A stretch of DNA of 63,256 bases, from NCBI GenBank assembly GCA_937930695.1, contig CALHCB010000056.1:1-63256 (forward strand), read 5' to 3'. The notes beneath the pieces were generated by a model that saw nothing but the letters and a program-made list of their open reading frames with translations, was not told the DNA's origin and did no database searches. This DNA comes from an uncultured Acidimicrobiales bacterium (lineage in GTDB: Bacteria > Actinomycetota > Acidimicrobiia > Acidimicrobiales > SZUA-35). This document shows positions 24,684-33,285 of this stretch, piece after piece. The position numbers and the translations under genes were made by a program. Each line of letters starts with the position of its first letter. Within the stretch, counting starts at the first letter, position 1.

Positions 24684-25541
24684 GTGACATTACCGCTGTT
24701 CAGTACGTCGGACGATCCTGGTCCCTCCTTTACTGGCCTTCTCAACAAGCTTGAACTCGACCCCAGCTATCAGGTCGAACGAGCACTTGGTGAAGCGTCA
24801 AGGGCCGGTGCCGGCCATGGTCTCGACATCACCCATGGAACCACCGTGGTGGCCTCCCGCTACGACGGAGGCGTGATCATTGCAGGCGATCGCCGAGCCA
24901 CCGCGGGGAACCTCATCAGCCACCGAACAATGCAGAAGGTATTCCCCGCCGATCGATGGTCAGGCGTCGCCATTGCCGGAGCGGCGGGACCTGCGATCGA
25001 AATGGTCAAGTTGTTCCAGCTTCAGCTCGAACACTACGAGAAGGTCGAGGGGCACACGCTGTCGCTCGAGGGCAAGGCCAATCAGCTCAGCATGATGGTG
25101 CGAAACCATCTGCCTGCAGCGATGCAGGGCATGGCCGTGGTTCCGCTGTTCGCAGGCTTTGATCGCCGCCGCGACCGTGGGCGACTGTTCGCCTACGACG
25201 TCACTGGCGGCCGGTACGAAGAAGAGGACTACGTGGCCTCAGGTTCTGGCAGCTTGCACGCTCGAACCGTGATCAAGCTTGGCAAGGCGGGCGACTTGGA
25301 CCGAGACACGACCGTAGATCTGTTGATCCGTTCGCTGTTCGTAGCGGCTGATGATGACTCTGCCACCGGAGGGCCCGACTCGATGCGAGGGATCTACCCG
25401 ATCATCGCCACGATTGACGCTGAGGGCTACCAGCCACTCGAAGAAGAAGAGATCGCAGGCCGCTTCGCCTCGATCGTCAACGAATATGTCGACAACGACG
25501 GAACGAACCCCAACATCACGACCGGTGGAGGCTCAGTATGA
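24684..25541 (+). CDS. prcB: 20S proteasome beta subunit, with propeptide
   Basis: The catalytic subunit of the 20S core. A 52-residue propeptide ends at HG, exposing the nucleophile Thr53 (Thr1 of the mature chain) in GTTVVASRYDGG. The catalytic Asp (GDRRAT) and the lysine of the HRTMQKVF region are in the expected places. GTG start follows a -10 element. The stop overlaps prcA by ATGA, giving balanced subunit synthesis. Confidence 0.97.
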   Translation: MTLPLFSTSDDPGPSFTGLLNKLELDPSYQVERALGEASRAGAGHGLDITHGTTVVASRYDGGVIIAGDRRATAGNLISHRTMQKVFPADRWSGVAIAGAAGPAIEMVKLFQLQLEHYEKVEGHTLSLEGKANQLSMMVRNHLPAAMQGMAVVPLFAGFDRRRDRGRLFAYDVTGGRYEEEDYVASGSGSLHARTVIKLGKAGDLDRDTTVDLLIRSLFVAADDDSATGGPDSMRGIYPIIATIDAEGYQPLEEEEIAGRFASIVNEYVDNDGTNPNITTGGGSV

Positions 25542-26215
25542 GCATGCCGTACTACGTCGCTCCCGAGCAGATGATGAAAGACCGCGCGGACTACGCCCAA
25601 AAGGGCATTGCCCGCGGCCGGAGTCTTGCTGCGATCGAATTCGAGGAAGGGATTCTGCTCGTCGCGGAGAATCCGTCCCGAAACTTGCGCAAGATTTCGG
25701 AGATCTATGACCGAATCGCCTTCGCCGGCGTGGGCCGGTACAACGAATACGACCAGCTCCGCATTGCTGGAATTCGCCATGCGGACACCAAGGGATACAC
25801 CTACAGTCGCGACGACGTTGATTCCCAAGCACTCGCGAATCAGTACGCCCAGATGCTCGGACAGATCTTCACCAACGAGATGAAGCCGCTCGAGGTCGAG
25901 ATTCTTGTCGCTTCGGTTGGCGTTGATCACGAAGGTGATCGGCTGTTCCACATCCGCTACGACGGCTCGGTCACCGACGAGGATCGATTCGCTGCTGTTG
26001 GTGGCGACGCAGAAGCGATTCGTGAGCGGCTGGCAGAGGCAAATCTTGAGGGGCTCGATATCTCTGGGGCGCTCAAGGCAGCAGCCACAGCTCTTTCAGG
26101 TCCGGAGCGAACCTTCACCGCAGAAGAGCTTGAGGTGGCGGCGCTTGATCGGCCAGGTTCGGGTCGCCGGTTCCGGCGATTGGAGAACGACGAGATCACC
26201 GCGCTTTTGTCCTAA
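25538..26215 (+). CDS. prcA: 20S proteasome alpha subunit
   Basis: A 225-aa structural subunit forming the outer rings and gate. The N-terminal gate region ([21 protein letters not shown]) precedes the alpha-type fold; [22 protein letters not shown] is the core strand pair. The C-terminus carries a charged tail ([16 protein letters not shown]). It is coupled to prcB by an ATGA overlap and followed by pafA after 49 bp. Confidence 0.96.
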   Translation: MSMPYYVAPEQMMKDRADYAQKGIARGRSLAAIEFEEGILLVAENPSRNLRKISEIYDRIAFAGVGRYNEYDQLRIAGIRHADTKGYTYSRDDVDSQALANQYAQMLGQIFTNEMKPLEVEILVASVGVDHEGDRLFHIRYDGSVTDEDRFAAVGGDAEAIRERLAEANLEGLDISGALKAAATALSGPERTFTAEELEVAALDRPGSGRRFRRLENDEITALLS

Positions 26216-26264
26216 GGGCCCGACGCGAGGCCCGAAGCAAGTTCACAGACACGGAGGAGCTAGC

Positions 26265-27635
26265 GTGACGCTCGTGCACCAACGGCGGATCTACGGCATC
26301 GAAACCGAGTACGGCGTGACCTGCACGCTGCGTGGCCAACGACGGTTGAGCCCCGACGAGGTGGCTCGGTACTTGTTCCGCCGCGTGGTGTCATGGGGTC
26401 GTTCCTCGAATGTCTTCTTGGTGAACGGTGCTCGGCTCTATCTCGATGTCGGCAGCCACCCTGAGTACGCCACTGCGGAATGCGACTCGATCGGCGAGGT
26501 CGTGGTTCACGACAAGGCTGGCGAGCGGATTCTGGAACAACTGCTCGATTCAGCCGAGGAGCGGCTTCGCGACGAGGGCATTCGTGGCACGATCCACCTG
26601 TTCAAGAACAACACCGATTCTGCTGGCAACAGCTATGGCTGCCACGAGAACTACCTCACGACCCGCAACGACGACCTGAGTCACTATTCCGAGATCCTCA
26701 TCCCGTTTCTGGTCAGCCGCCAGATCTATGCGGGTGCGGGCAAGGTGCTGCAAACAGCGCGAGGGGCGATGTTCGCGGTGAGTCAGCGGGCTGAGCACAT
26801 CTGGGAAGGTGTGTCGTCTGCGACGACTCGAAGCCGACCGATCATCAATACCCGTGATGAGCCGCATGCCGATGCTGAGCATTTCCGCCGGCTCCACGTG
26901 ATCGTCGGCGATTCGAACATGAGCGAGTACACGACCTACCTCAAGGTCGGGGCCATGGCGGTGTTGCTGCGTATGGTTGAAGACCCGTCATGTGTCTTGA
27001 GAGACATGACGCTCGAGAACCCGATTCGGGCGATTCGAGAGATCAGCCACGATCTGGGGATGCAACGCAAGGTCCGGCTGGCCAATGGTCGTGAAGCGTC
27101 CGCATTCGACATCCAATCTGAGTACCTCAACCGGGCGCTCCGCTACGCCGATACCAAGGGTCTGCCAGACGATGAGATGCTGGCGCTGCAGATGTGGCAG
27201 CACGTCATGACCCAACTCGAACAAGACCCCTTCAAGCTTGATCGAGAACTCGACTGGGTGATCAAGCACAATTTGATCGAGGCCTATCGAGCCAAGCACG
27301 ACCTTCCGCTCAGCGATGCCAGGGTGCAGCTGCTCGATCTTCAGTATCACGACATTCGCCGGGACAAGGGCCTGTTCTACAAGCTCCAGGACCGCGGCAT
27401 GATTGATCGAACGCTCGAAGACTCCGAGATGCTCGACGCCGTGGAAACGCCGCCGCAGACAACGCGAGCCAAGTTGCGAGGCGAGTTCATTCAGCGGGCG
27501 AAGGAACGCAAGCGCGACTACACCGTCGATTGGGTTCACCTCAAGCTGAACGATCAGGCGCAGCGAACCGTGTTGTGCAAGGACCCTTTCCGGTATGAAG
27601 ACGAGCGAGTGGCCAAGCTCATCGAGAGTCTCTGA
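26265..27635 (+). CDS. pafA: Pup--protein ligase PafA
   Basis: Ligates the C-terminal Glu of Pup to substrate lysines using ATP, through a gamma-glutamyl phosphate. From GTG 26265 the protein has 456 aa, the family length: [10 protein letters not shown] at 9-18, catalytic Asp61 in [10 protein letters not shown], and [11 protein letters not shown]. The start is fixed by GGAGGAG at 26253-26259. The frame is open further upstream into prcA, but those residues do not belong to the family. Confidence 0.96.
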   Translation: MTLVHQRRIYGIETEYGVTCTLRGQRRLSPDEVARYLFRRVVSWGRSSNVFLVNGARLYLDVGSHPEYATAECDSIGEVVVHDKAGERILEQLLDSAEERLRDEGIRGTIHLFKNNTDSAGNSYGCHENYLTTRNDDLSHYSEILIPFLVSRQIYAGAGKVLQTARGAMFAVSQRAEHIWEGVSSATTRSRPIINTRDEPHADAEHFRRLHVIVGDSNMSEYTTYLKVGAMAVLLRMVEDPSCVLRDMTLENPIRAIREISHDLGMQRKVRLANGREASAFDIQSEYLNRALRYADTKGLPDDEMLALQMWQHVMTQLEQDPFKLDRELDWVIKHNLIEAYRAKHDLPLSDARVQLLDLQYHDIRRDKGLFYKLQDRGMIDRTLEDSEMLDAVETPPQTTRAKLRGEFIQRAKERKRDYTVDWVHLKLNDQAQRTVLCKDPFRYEDERVAKLIESL

Positions 27636-27653
27636 ACCCGAATCGGCGACACC

Positions 27654-28595
27654 ATGTCCACGAACAAACTTGAACGACTTCTGAAGCTCATCGCGGTCCT
27701 TCTCGACACCTCGCTACCGCTCACAGCAGAGGACTTACGGGGCGCCGTCGAGGGGTATCCGGAGAACGACGCCTCGTTTCGCCGAGCGTTCGAGCGTGAC
27801 AAAGACGAGATTCGCGAGATGGGTGTGCCCTTGCGCGTCGAGCGAGTTCCTGCGACTGATCCACCTCTCGACGGCTATCGGATTCCTCCTGAGGAGTACT
27901 ACCTCGCGGATCCCGGCCTCTCTCCTGATGAGCTGGCGGCATTGCATCTCGCCGCCATGGCCGTTCGCCTCGACAGCGGTGACGACTCGACCGGAAGTGC
28001 GGATCGAGAAGCCCTTTGGAAGCTCGGTGGGCAGGACGAAGTGATCGATTCCGGCGTCGATCAGGTGGCGAGCGTTCCCGTCGATCCTCGACTGAGCCGG
28101 ATCTTCTCCGCCATCACGTCTGGGCGGCCGATCGCGTTCGTGTATCGCGACGAGGAGCGTCAGGTTGAACCCGGACGTCTCGACTTCCAGCGTGGTCGCT
28201 GGTATCTCACGGGTTTTGACCGAGATCGAGACGGCGAACGCAACTTTCGGCTTGACCGAATCAAGGGCGACGTTCGCCCGTTCGGCGCTCCTGGTGACGT
28301 GAATCGAGCGACCAAGCACCCAGGAGCTCGGGTCGAGAGCTGGGAGATGGGCGACATTTCCCCCATCGACATCGAGGTGCGCATTGATGGCCCACGAGCG
28401 GCATGGGCCAAGCGACGCTTGCCCGAGTCGTCCTCGATTGCTGAACTTGGCGACGGAGCGATCTCGGTCACGATGCCGGTGCGGAACGAAGATGCCTTCC
28501 GATCCTTCATCCTGGACTTTCTCGATCACGCCGAGGTGGTCGGCCCACCTGAGGTTCGAGCTCGCACGATCTCATGGCTCGAGGCGATCGTCTGA
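27654..28595 (+). CDS. pafB: WYL-domain regulator PafB
   Basis: A 313-aa regulator. PafB and PafC act together as activators of the LexA-independent DNA-damage response in mycobacteria. The N-terminal winged HTH (about 1-65; KLERLLKLIAVLLDTSLPLTAEDL) is followed by a WYL domain (about 140-235) with RWYLTGFDRDR, and a WCX-like C-terminal domain. Start ATG 27654 is 18 bp after pafA. It is coupled to pafC by a TGATG overlap. Confidence 0.92.
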   Translation: MSTNKLERLLKLIAVLLDTSLPLTAEDLRGAVEGYPENDASFRRAFERDKDEIREMGVPLRVERVPATDPPLDGYRIPPEEYYLADPGLSPDELAALHLAAMAVRLDSGDDSTGSADREALWKLGGQDEVIDSGVDQVASVPVDPRLSRIFSAITSGRPIAFVYRDEERQVEPGRLDFQRGRWYLTGFDRDRDGERNFRLDRIKGDVRPFGAPGDVNRATKHPGARVESWEMGDISPIDIEVRIDGPRAAWAKRRLPESSSIAELGDGAISVTMPVRNEDAFRSFILDFLDHAEVVGPPEVRARTISWLEAIV

Positions 28596-29554
28596 TGGCT
28601 GTTCGTCTCACCGCTGCTGATCGAATCCGACGCGTCCTGGCGATCGTGCCGTGGATCGTTTCGCACCCAGGAGTCGAGCTGCTCGAAGTGGCGCGCCGAT
28701 TTGATCTTGATCCTGACGAACTTGTTGAGGATCTCAATGTTGTCTGGATGGTTGGTATCCCGCCGTACACGCCTGATGCGCTCGTCGAGGTCACGATCGA
28801 AGATGGGCGCGTGTGGATTCACTACGCAGACTTCTTTTCTCGGCCACTTCGGCTCACTCCTGACCAAGGCCTTGCGTTGTTGGCTTCTTCTGACGGACTG
28901 CTGTCCGTTCCTGGCACTGACCCCGAAGGGCCGCTGGCGTTGGCGCTCGAGAAGCTCCGAGAGAGTTTGGGCGGTGGGAGCGATCGGATCGTCGATGTCG
29001 ATCTTGGATCGGCCGACCCGGCCATTCTCGGGGCCATGCGTGACAACGCTGCGGCGCGCACCGAAGTCGAGATCGACTATTTCTCGTTCAACCGCGATGC
29101 CCACACCACTCGCCTGATCGCACCGTGGCGTGTCGTTGCCCAGGAGGGTGCCTGGTACGTCGAGGCGTATTGTCATCTTGCTGCCGCTGAGCGCCTCTTT
29201 CGAGTCGACCGAATCGAAGCGGCTCGTCCGACCGGCGTCATGACCGACCACGACGCCGCACCGCCCCAGGAACCGGCGACCTTTTCGCCAGGAACCAATG
29301 CCCCTCGTGTCACACTTGATCTCGACCCAGAAGCTGCTTGGGTCGCCGAGACCTACCCGTGCGAGCGCATCGAGGTTCGAGAGGATGGCAGCCAGAGGGT
29401 GGCAGTTGTCGTCTCAGCAACGCCATGGCTTGAACGACTTCTGGTGCGGCTCGGCCCTCATGCGAAGGTCGTCGACGGATCGATCGACGGTATTCCCGCA
29501 GCGAGAATCGGGGCCGATGCAGCGCGGCGCATTCTGGCTCGTTATCGCGGTTAG
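28595..29554 (+). CDS. pafC: WYL-domain regulator PafC
   Basis: A 319-aa paralogue of PafB. N-terminal HTH region (about 1-55; ADRIRRVLAIVPWIV), WYL domain with GAWYVEAYCHLAAAERLFRVDRI, and a C-terminal WCX-like domain. ATG 28595 shares its A with the pafB stop. An in-frame ATG at 28574 would overlap pafB by 22 bases. In mycobacteria pafBC is followed by tat and helY; here lepB and a reverse-strand module come between. Confidence 0.92.
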   Translation: MAVRLTAADRIRRVLAIVPWIVSHPGVELLEVARRFDLDPDELVEDLNVVWMVGIPPYTPDALVEVTIEDGRVWIHYADFFSRPLRLTPDQGLALLASSDGLLSVPGTDPEGPLALALEKLRESLGGGSDRIVDVDLGSADPAILGAMRDNAAARTEVEIDYFSFNRDAHTTRLIAPWRVVAQEGAWYVEAYCHLAAAERLFRVDRIEAARPTGVMTDHDAAPPQEPATFSPGTNAPRVTLDLDPEAAWVAETYPCERIEVREDGSQRVAVVVSATPWLERLLVRLGPHAKVVDGSIDGIPAARIGADAARRILARYRG

Positions 29555-29566
29555 TCTCGCCCCGGT

Positions 29567-30364
29567 ATGGCTGACCCATCGGGCGACGACGACTGGATTG
29601 GGGAGATGCTCGCGCAAGGTCTCTTCGACGAGGATCCGCTCGAGGCACCGTCTCCTCCGGCCACTGATGCTCATTGGCCAGCCGATGCGGCCGATGGAAC
29701 AGCCGTGAATGCCGATCGCTCTGACACCAGTCCTCTCGCTGTTGTCATCGATGACGCACACGCTGACGATGACGTGCTCCTCGGCAGTCATTCGTCAAGT
29801 GAGCCCAACGACGAACCCGATCTCTTTGACCAAGACGAGCGTTCGAACGCAGCCAAGGCAATCGCCGAGTGGGTCGTTGTGCTGGTTGGCGCCATCGCTG
29901 TTGCGTTGGTGCTGCGAGCCTTTCTGTTCCAGGCCTTCTGGATTCCGTCGGAATCCATGGAGATGACGCTCCTCGAGCGCGACCGGGTCCTGGTGAACAA
30001 GGTCAGTTACCGCCTGCATGACGTCAACCGGGGCGACGTGATCGTCTTTCGGCGTCCCGACGACGAGCCCGGTGAGATTCGGGACCTGATCAAGCGGGTC
30101 ATCGGCGTCCCCGGGGAGACCGTACAAGGGCGCAACAACTCGATTTATGTCAACGGCGAGCGCCTCGATGAGAGTTACCTTGCCGACGATGAAGTGATCC
30201 TGGACTTCGGCCCCATCACCGTTGAAGAAGACCGATTGTTCGTCATGGGCGACAACCGAGATGAATCGCTGGACTCGCGCTTCTTCGGCACCATCGATCA
30301 AGAGCGGATCGTCGGACGAGCATTCGTCATTTTCTGGCCGGTCAGCCGCGTGGGCTGGCTCTAA
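29567..30364 (+). CDS. lepB: signal peptidase I with long acidic cytoplasmic N-terminus
   Basis: Removes signal peptides from exported preproteins at the outer face of the membrane. One membrane helix (about 101-120) is preceded by about 95 residues of acidic low-complexity sequence. Catalytic Ser130 is in PSESM, Lys176 in LIKRVIG, and the MGDNRDESLDSR box is intact. TAGTCT (29552-29557), starting with the pafC stop TAG, lies 9 nt before ATG 29567. It is convergent with the barstar gene after a 12-bp gap. Confidence 0.94.
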   Translation: MADPSGDDDWIGEMLAQGLFDEDPLEAPSPPATDAHWPADAADGTAVNADRSDTSPLAVVIDDAHADDDVLLGSHSSSEPNDEPDLFDQDERSNAAKAIAEWVVVLVGAIAVALVLRAFLFQAFWIPSESMEMTLLERDRVLVNKVSYRLHDVNRGDVIVFRRPDDEPGEIRDLIKRVIGVPGETVQGRNNSIYVNGERLDESYLADDEVILDFGPITVEEDRLFVMGDNRDESLDSRFFGTIDQERIVGRAFVIFWPVSRVGWL

Positions 30365-30376
30365 TCGTCATGACCG

Positions 30377-30829
30377 CTACAAGCGGTTGAGCGACGGCAC
30401 CTGGTTGGTGGCGTCAGATCCCTGCCACAACGCGAAGAATTGACGCCCATGCGACGCCCAAGTTTGGGATGTCTCGGCGACGATCTCGGCAAAGATCTTG
30501 GCGTCGACGGGTTGTGCGGCTGCCCACTCGCCGGCACCGCGCAGAATCATCAGTAAGGGGCCAGGACCAAGCCGATCCACGTCGTTGAGGCAGTCCGCTG
30601 CGGCATCCCAATTCGCGCCGTAGTACCCCGGAAATGAACCGGCTTGACCAAGATCAGACAACAACATCGACTTGTCTGTTGTTGGGCCAACCGCGAGTTC
30701 GATGACGTGCCAGCTCATCGCTTCTGCCGTCGCGGTGGCATCGAGAGGAATCTCATCGAGCTGCCAGAGGCCAGGAGCTACCCGGAGCTGCAGGAGGCCA
30801 AGAAGGTAGGGGTCGGGCTGCGACGACAT
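30377..30829 (-). CDS. barstar-family ribonuclease inhibitor
   Basis: A 150-aa protein with a barstar domain (about 35-135). The inhibitor helix YYGANWDAAADCLNDV preserves the barstar aspartates equivalent to Asp35 and Asp39 (Asp75 and Asp79 here), which contact the nuclease active site. No signal peptide, so it acts in the cytoplasm. It begins 1 nt after the stop of the RNase gene, which implies co-translation. It presumably protects the producer from that RNase before export (inference). Confidence 0.88.
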   Translation of the reverse strand: MSSQPDPYLLGLLQLRVAPGLWQLDEIPLDATATAEAMSWHVIELAVGPTTDKSMLLSDLGQAGSFPGYYGANWDAAADCLNDVDRLGPGPLLMILRGAGEWAAAQPVDAKIFAEIVAETSQTWASHGRQFFALWQGSDATNQVPSLNRL

Positions 30830-30830
30830 C

Positions 30831-31373
30831 TCAGCTGCCTTCCAGGACGATCTCTGAGAAGGAATTGTAGTGGTCGCTCGTGTAGTAGAGCTCGCCATCC
30901 TCACCTGCCACGATGCGGCGTGCCCCGCGGTCGCCTTCACCGGGCGTGATCACCGTGTACTCCCGGTAGTGGCCGATATCGAAGTCAGGAAGAATGCCCT
31001 CTCGATTCTGAAAGACACCGTCATCCTGGCGAAACGGGTACGGGCCGCCCTCGCCGATGAGCGACAGCGTGTCGAGTGCTTCGTCGGGAAGACTGGACGG
31101 AGCAATGCTTGGGAGATCTGAGAAACGTTGTGCCGGAGATGTGTCACCCGCATCTGATTCGTCACCGTCGTTGGTGTTGTTCTCGGAGGACTCGAACTCA
31201 TCGCTGGTTCCGAAATCTCCTCCGTCGCCGCCAGCAGTAATCGGGGACTGATCCGTGGAGATCGCTTGTTGATCGTCGGCAAGAACATTGGCCGACGTCA
31301 TCCAGATGGCGAGCATCAGGAGGAGTCCGCCGACGAATCCGATGACGACGCTCCGCTTCTCGAGAGTGATCAT
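30831..31373 (-). CDS. RNase Sa/barnase-family guanyl-specific ribonuclease, membrane-anchored or secreted
   Basis: A 180-aa precursor. Residues 9-32 form a signal or anchor helix, 33-90 an acidic linker, and 95-180 an RNase Sa-like domain. The catalytic residues are present: Glu139 (HYREYTVITPG), Arg152/Arg153 (GARRIV) and His168 (SDHYNSF), along with FQNRE of the guanine-binding region. ATG 31373 overlaps the stop of a 25-codon ORF by ATGA. Barstar follows directly. Likely an exported toxin or nutritional RNase. Confidence 0.9.
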   Translation of the reverse strand: MITLEKRSVVIGFVGGLLLMLAIWMTSANVLADDQQAISTDQSPITAGGDGGDFGTSDEFESSENNTNDGDESDAGDTSPAQRFSDLPSIAPSSLPDEALDTLSLIGEGGPYPFRQDDGVFQNREGILPDFDIGHYREYTVITPGEGDRGARRIVAGEDGELYYTSDHYNSFSEIVLEGS

Positions 31374-31447
31374 GTTGGTGCGCTCATGTAGATGTGGCTC
31401 ATGTGGATGTGGCTCATGTGGACGTCGCTGACGTGGTTGTCGTTCAT
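31370..31447 (-). CDS. 25-aa His/Met pentapeptide-repeat ORF bridging two genes
   Basis: A 25-codon ORF. After MNDNH come four pentapeptides: VSDVH, MSHIH, MSHIY, MSAPT. Its ATG overlaps the GDPD stop (ATGA, 31447-31444) and its TGA overlaps the RNase ATG (ATGA, 31373-31370), so it exactly fills the gap with the junction type used by real genes here. Codons are the GC-rich ones used by neighbours. Six of 25 residues are His or repeat-placed Met pairs with them, so metal binding is conceivable. It could also serve only to couple translation. Family unknown. Confidence 0.6.
   Translation of the reverse strand: MNDNHVSDVHMSHIHMSHIYMSAPT
31383..31442 (-). repeat. four degenerate 15-bp tandem repeats
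   Basis: Units begin at 31383, 31398, 31413 and 31428 on the plus strand. The first three differ by one to three bases (ctcatgtggatgtgg-like); the fourth is more diverged. They encode the pentapeptides of the 25-aa ORF. Confidence 0.9.
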
Positions 31448-32178
31448 GCAGTTGAGCTCCCGGGGTAGAAGCCTTCGATGGCCTCGGTGAGCCGATCGAC
31501 GTGGTCAGAGAAGACTCCGTCGAGGCCTGCATCGAGCAGAAGGGCGATTTCTCTCGGATGCTGGGCGTCCCAACCGAACGCATAGCGTCCGAAACGATGG
31601 AACATTGTGGCCAGTCCACCGGTCCAGTCAATATTGCGGAGGTTCACCGCATCGATCCCCAGGTCGCGTTGGCGAGCCGCACGGCGTTCTGGGCCCTCTT
31701 TGATCTTCGAGAGTCGAGTCGAATCCACGAGGTGAGCGGATGTGTCGTGACGCCACGTCACCAACTGATCAATCTCATGGTGACAGAGCCACAGTCGGTC
31801 TTCTGCCCCGACGTTCTTGGCCGCCGCGACGGTGGGTTCAAACGCATCCGGGTCCTTCACGTCGAGTGAGAACTCAAACGAGGTGCCCATCTCTTCGTAG
31901 AACTGTTCGAGGGTCGGAATGTGATCAGGAAGTTCGTGTGCGGCGACATCTCGAATTTTCTTGCGGCGTAGCAGGGGACCGAGAACGCCATCATGGTCCA
32001 GAACTGCCACGCCATCGGCGGTGACCCACACATCGCTTTCGAGCCCGGACGCCCCCAATTTTAGGGCAAGTGTGAATGCTTCGATCGTGTTTTCAGGTGC
32101 ATGCGCTCGGGCGCCGCGGTGAGCAAAGCCAATGGGAACCTCTCTCATCGGGGCAAGACGCGGTGGCATGCAAACCAT
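31444..32178 (-). CDS. glycerophosphodiester phosphodiesterase
   Basis: About 244 aa. Hydrolyses glycerophosphodiesters to glycerol-3-phosphate and an alcohol. The catalytic HRGARAHAPENTIEAF motif near the N-terminus and ESDVWVTADGVAVLDHDG give the metal ligands and catalytic histidines; the barrel is complete to LDGVFSDHVDRL. No signal peptide. The start is uncertain: ATG 32178 (MVCMPPRL), 32169 and 32148 (MREVPIGF) all leave the domain intact. It begins the operon that continues with the 25-aa ORF, RNase and barstar. Confidence 0.88.
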   Translation of the reverse strand: MVCMPPRLAPMREVPIGFAHRGARAHAPENTIEAFTLALKLGASGLESDVWVTADGVAVLDHDGVLGPLLRRKKIRDVAAHELPDHIPTLEQFYEEMGTSFEFSLDVKDPDAFEPTVAAAKNVGAEDRLWLCHHEIDQLVTWRHDTSAHLVDSTRLSKIKEGPERRAARQRDLGIDAVNLRNIDWTGGLATMFHRFGRYAFGWDAQHPREIALLLDAGLDGVFSDHVDRLTEAIEGFYPGSSTA

Positions 32179-32329
32179 CCTGCCAGAGGTATCCACCACT
32201 GCTGTGCGATCTCCGGCCACAATTTCTTCTCGTTGGGCAGGAGAAGGTTCTCTTGCCCATTCCGTTAAGAGATTGCCGTCTTCTGCCGAATGTAACTCCA
32301 GAACGAGTTATGGGTAGGAGAACTGCAAT

Positions 32330-32659
32330 ATGGCGACAATCCGAGCAAGCTGCACCGACTGTGGAGACGTAGAACTCACGACGGTCGATGTGCAGGTGCG
32401 GATCTGTGACGACACGAATGCCGGTACCTATTCCTTTAGGTGTCCGCATTGCCGAATGACGGTTGTGAAGTCAGCGGAAACCAGAACCATTGATCTGTTG
32501 GTGGCCAGCGGCGTCGCCTTCACGACATGGCGTCTCCCCGCTGAACTTTCTGAACCGCGGATTGGCGAGCCGATCAACCACGATGATCTGCTCGACTTCC
32601 ACGATCTGCTGTGCGATGAGACCGCACTCGAGCAAGCAATTTCTGAGTTCTCACGCTGA
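32330..32659 (+). CDS. small zinc-ribbon hypothetical protein
   Basis: A 109-aa protein. Two cysteine pairs (CTDC at 8-11 and CPHC near 38-41) form a zinc ribbon in the first 45 residues; the rest is acidic and ends in a helix (DLLDFHDLLCDETALEQAISEF). TAGGAGA about 10 nt upstream is a usable Shine-Dalgarno. It resembles small actinobacterial zinc-ribbon proteins of unknown role. A strong hairpin follows. Confidence 0.65.
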   Translation: MATIRASCTDCGDVELTTVDVQVRICDDTNAGTYSFRCPHCRMTVVKSAETRTIDLLVASGVAFTTWRLPAELSEPRIGEPINHDDLLDFHDLLCDETALEQAISEFSR

Positions 32660-32690
32660 ATTCAGGGAAATTCTGATCTCCCCAAGAGCA

Positions 32691-32720
32691 ATCGAGCCGT
32701 CGGTGATCCGACGGCTCGAT
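32691..32720. terminator. 13-bp perfect hairpin before tatB
   Basis: ATCGAGCCGTCGG (32691-32703) and CCGACGGCTCGAT (32708-32720) pair perfectly around TGAT. It ends the zinc-ribbon gene, lacks a T-run (CGCGTTCGG follows), and its right arm overlaps the expected -35 position of the tatB promoter. Confidence 0.6.
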
Positions 32721-32729
32721 CGCGTTCGG

Positions 32730-32735
32730 TACCCT
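32730..32735 (+). promoter_or_regulatory. -10 element TACCCT before tatB
   Basis: TACCCT lies 7 nt before ATG 32743. No Shine-Dalgarno intervenes. Confidence 0.5.
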
Positions 32736-32742
32736 GAGGGTC

Positions 32743-33285
32743 ATGTTCAACATCGGTGGTGGTGAGGTTCTCGTCATCGCCCTCCTGGCCTTGATCGTTG
32801 TGGGGCCCGAGCAACTTCCAGGCGTCTTGCGTAAAGCGGGTCGGTACGCGACCCAAGTTCGGTCGATGACCACTGGACTTCGGGACGAATTCATGGCGGG
32901 GATCGACGAGATCGATCCCAACAATTGGGTCGATGACGAAGAGAACAAGATCGAGGGGCGGGGCAGTGGCACCGCGGACTCGCCGATCGTTCCCCGCGGC
33001 TATGCGGACCGACACGACGAGACAAAGGACGAGCGACCTGCCTACGGGGCGGGGCGCAGCTCGGTCGAGGAGCGCCCGATCAAGCCTCGCAGCGCAGAGA
33101 TGACCGATGCGCCGCCCGCCGAACACACTGCATCCGCCGATGACACGCCCGAGCCCGAACACACCGGAGCGGAATCTGAGGTGGCGAACGCTTCGGAGCC
33201 CGTTGCCGCCATCGATACAGACGACTCCGAATCCGAGACGGCTCGCACGGAATCGACCGATTCGATCGAAGACGAGTCGGCATGA
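32743..33285 (+). CDS. tatB: twin-arginine translocase subunit TatB-type
   Basis: A 180-aa Tat component. A single N-terminal membrane helix with Glu8 (MFNIGGGEVLVIALLALIVV) is followed by the GPEQLPG hinge and an amphipathic helix; these match TatB better than TatA. Residues ~65-180 are an acidic, disordered tail, longer than usual. Its stop overlaps tatC by ATGA. TatA itself is not in the window. Confidence 0.88.
   Translation: MFNIGGGEVLVIALLALIVVGPEQLPGVLRKAGRYATQVRSMTTGLRDEFMAGIDEIDPNNWVDDEENKIEGRGSGTADSPIVPRGYADRHDETKDERPAYGAGRSSVEERPIKPRSAEMTDAPPAEHTASADDTPEPEHTGAESEVANASEPVAAIDTDDSESETARTESTDSIEDESA

Noticed and set aside
31383-31442. CRISPR-like repeat array
   Set aside because: Repeats are 15 bp, contiguous without spacers, and lie in a coding frame; no cas genes are present.
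31371-31631. N-terminal extension of the RNase upstream of ATG 31373
   Set aside because: The open frame overlaps the GDPD gene on the same strand and would abolish the exported N-terminus; the ATGA junction fixes the start.
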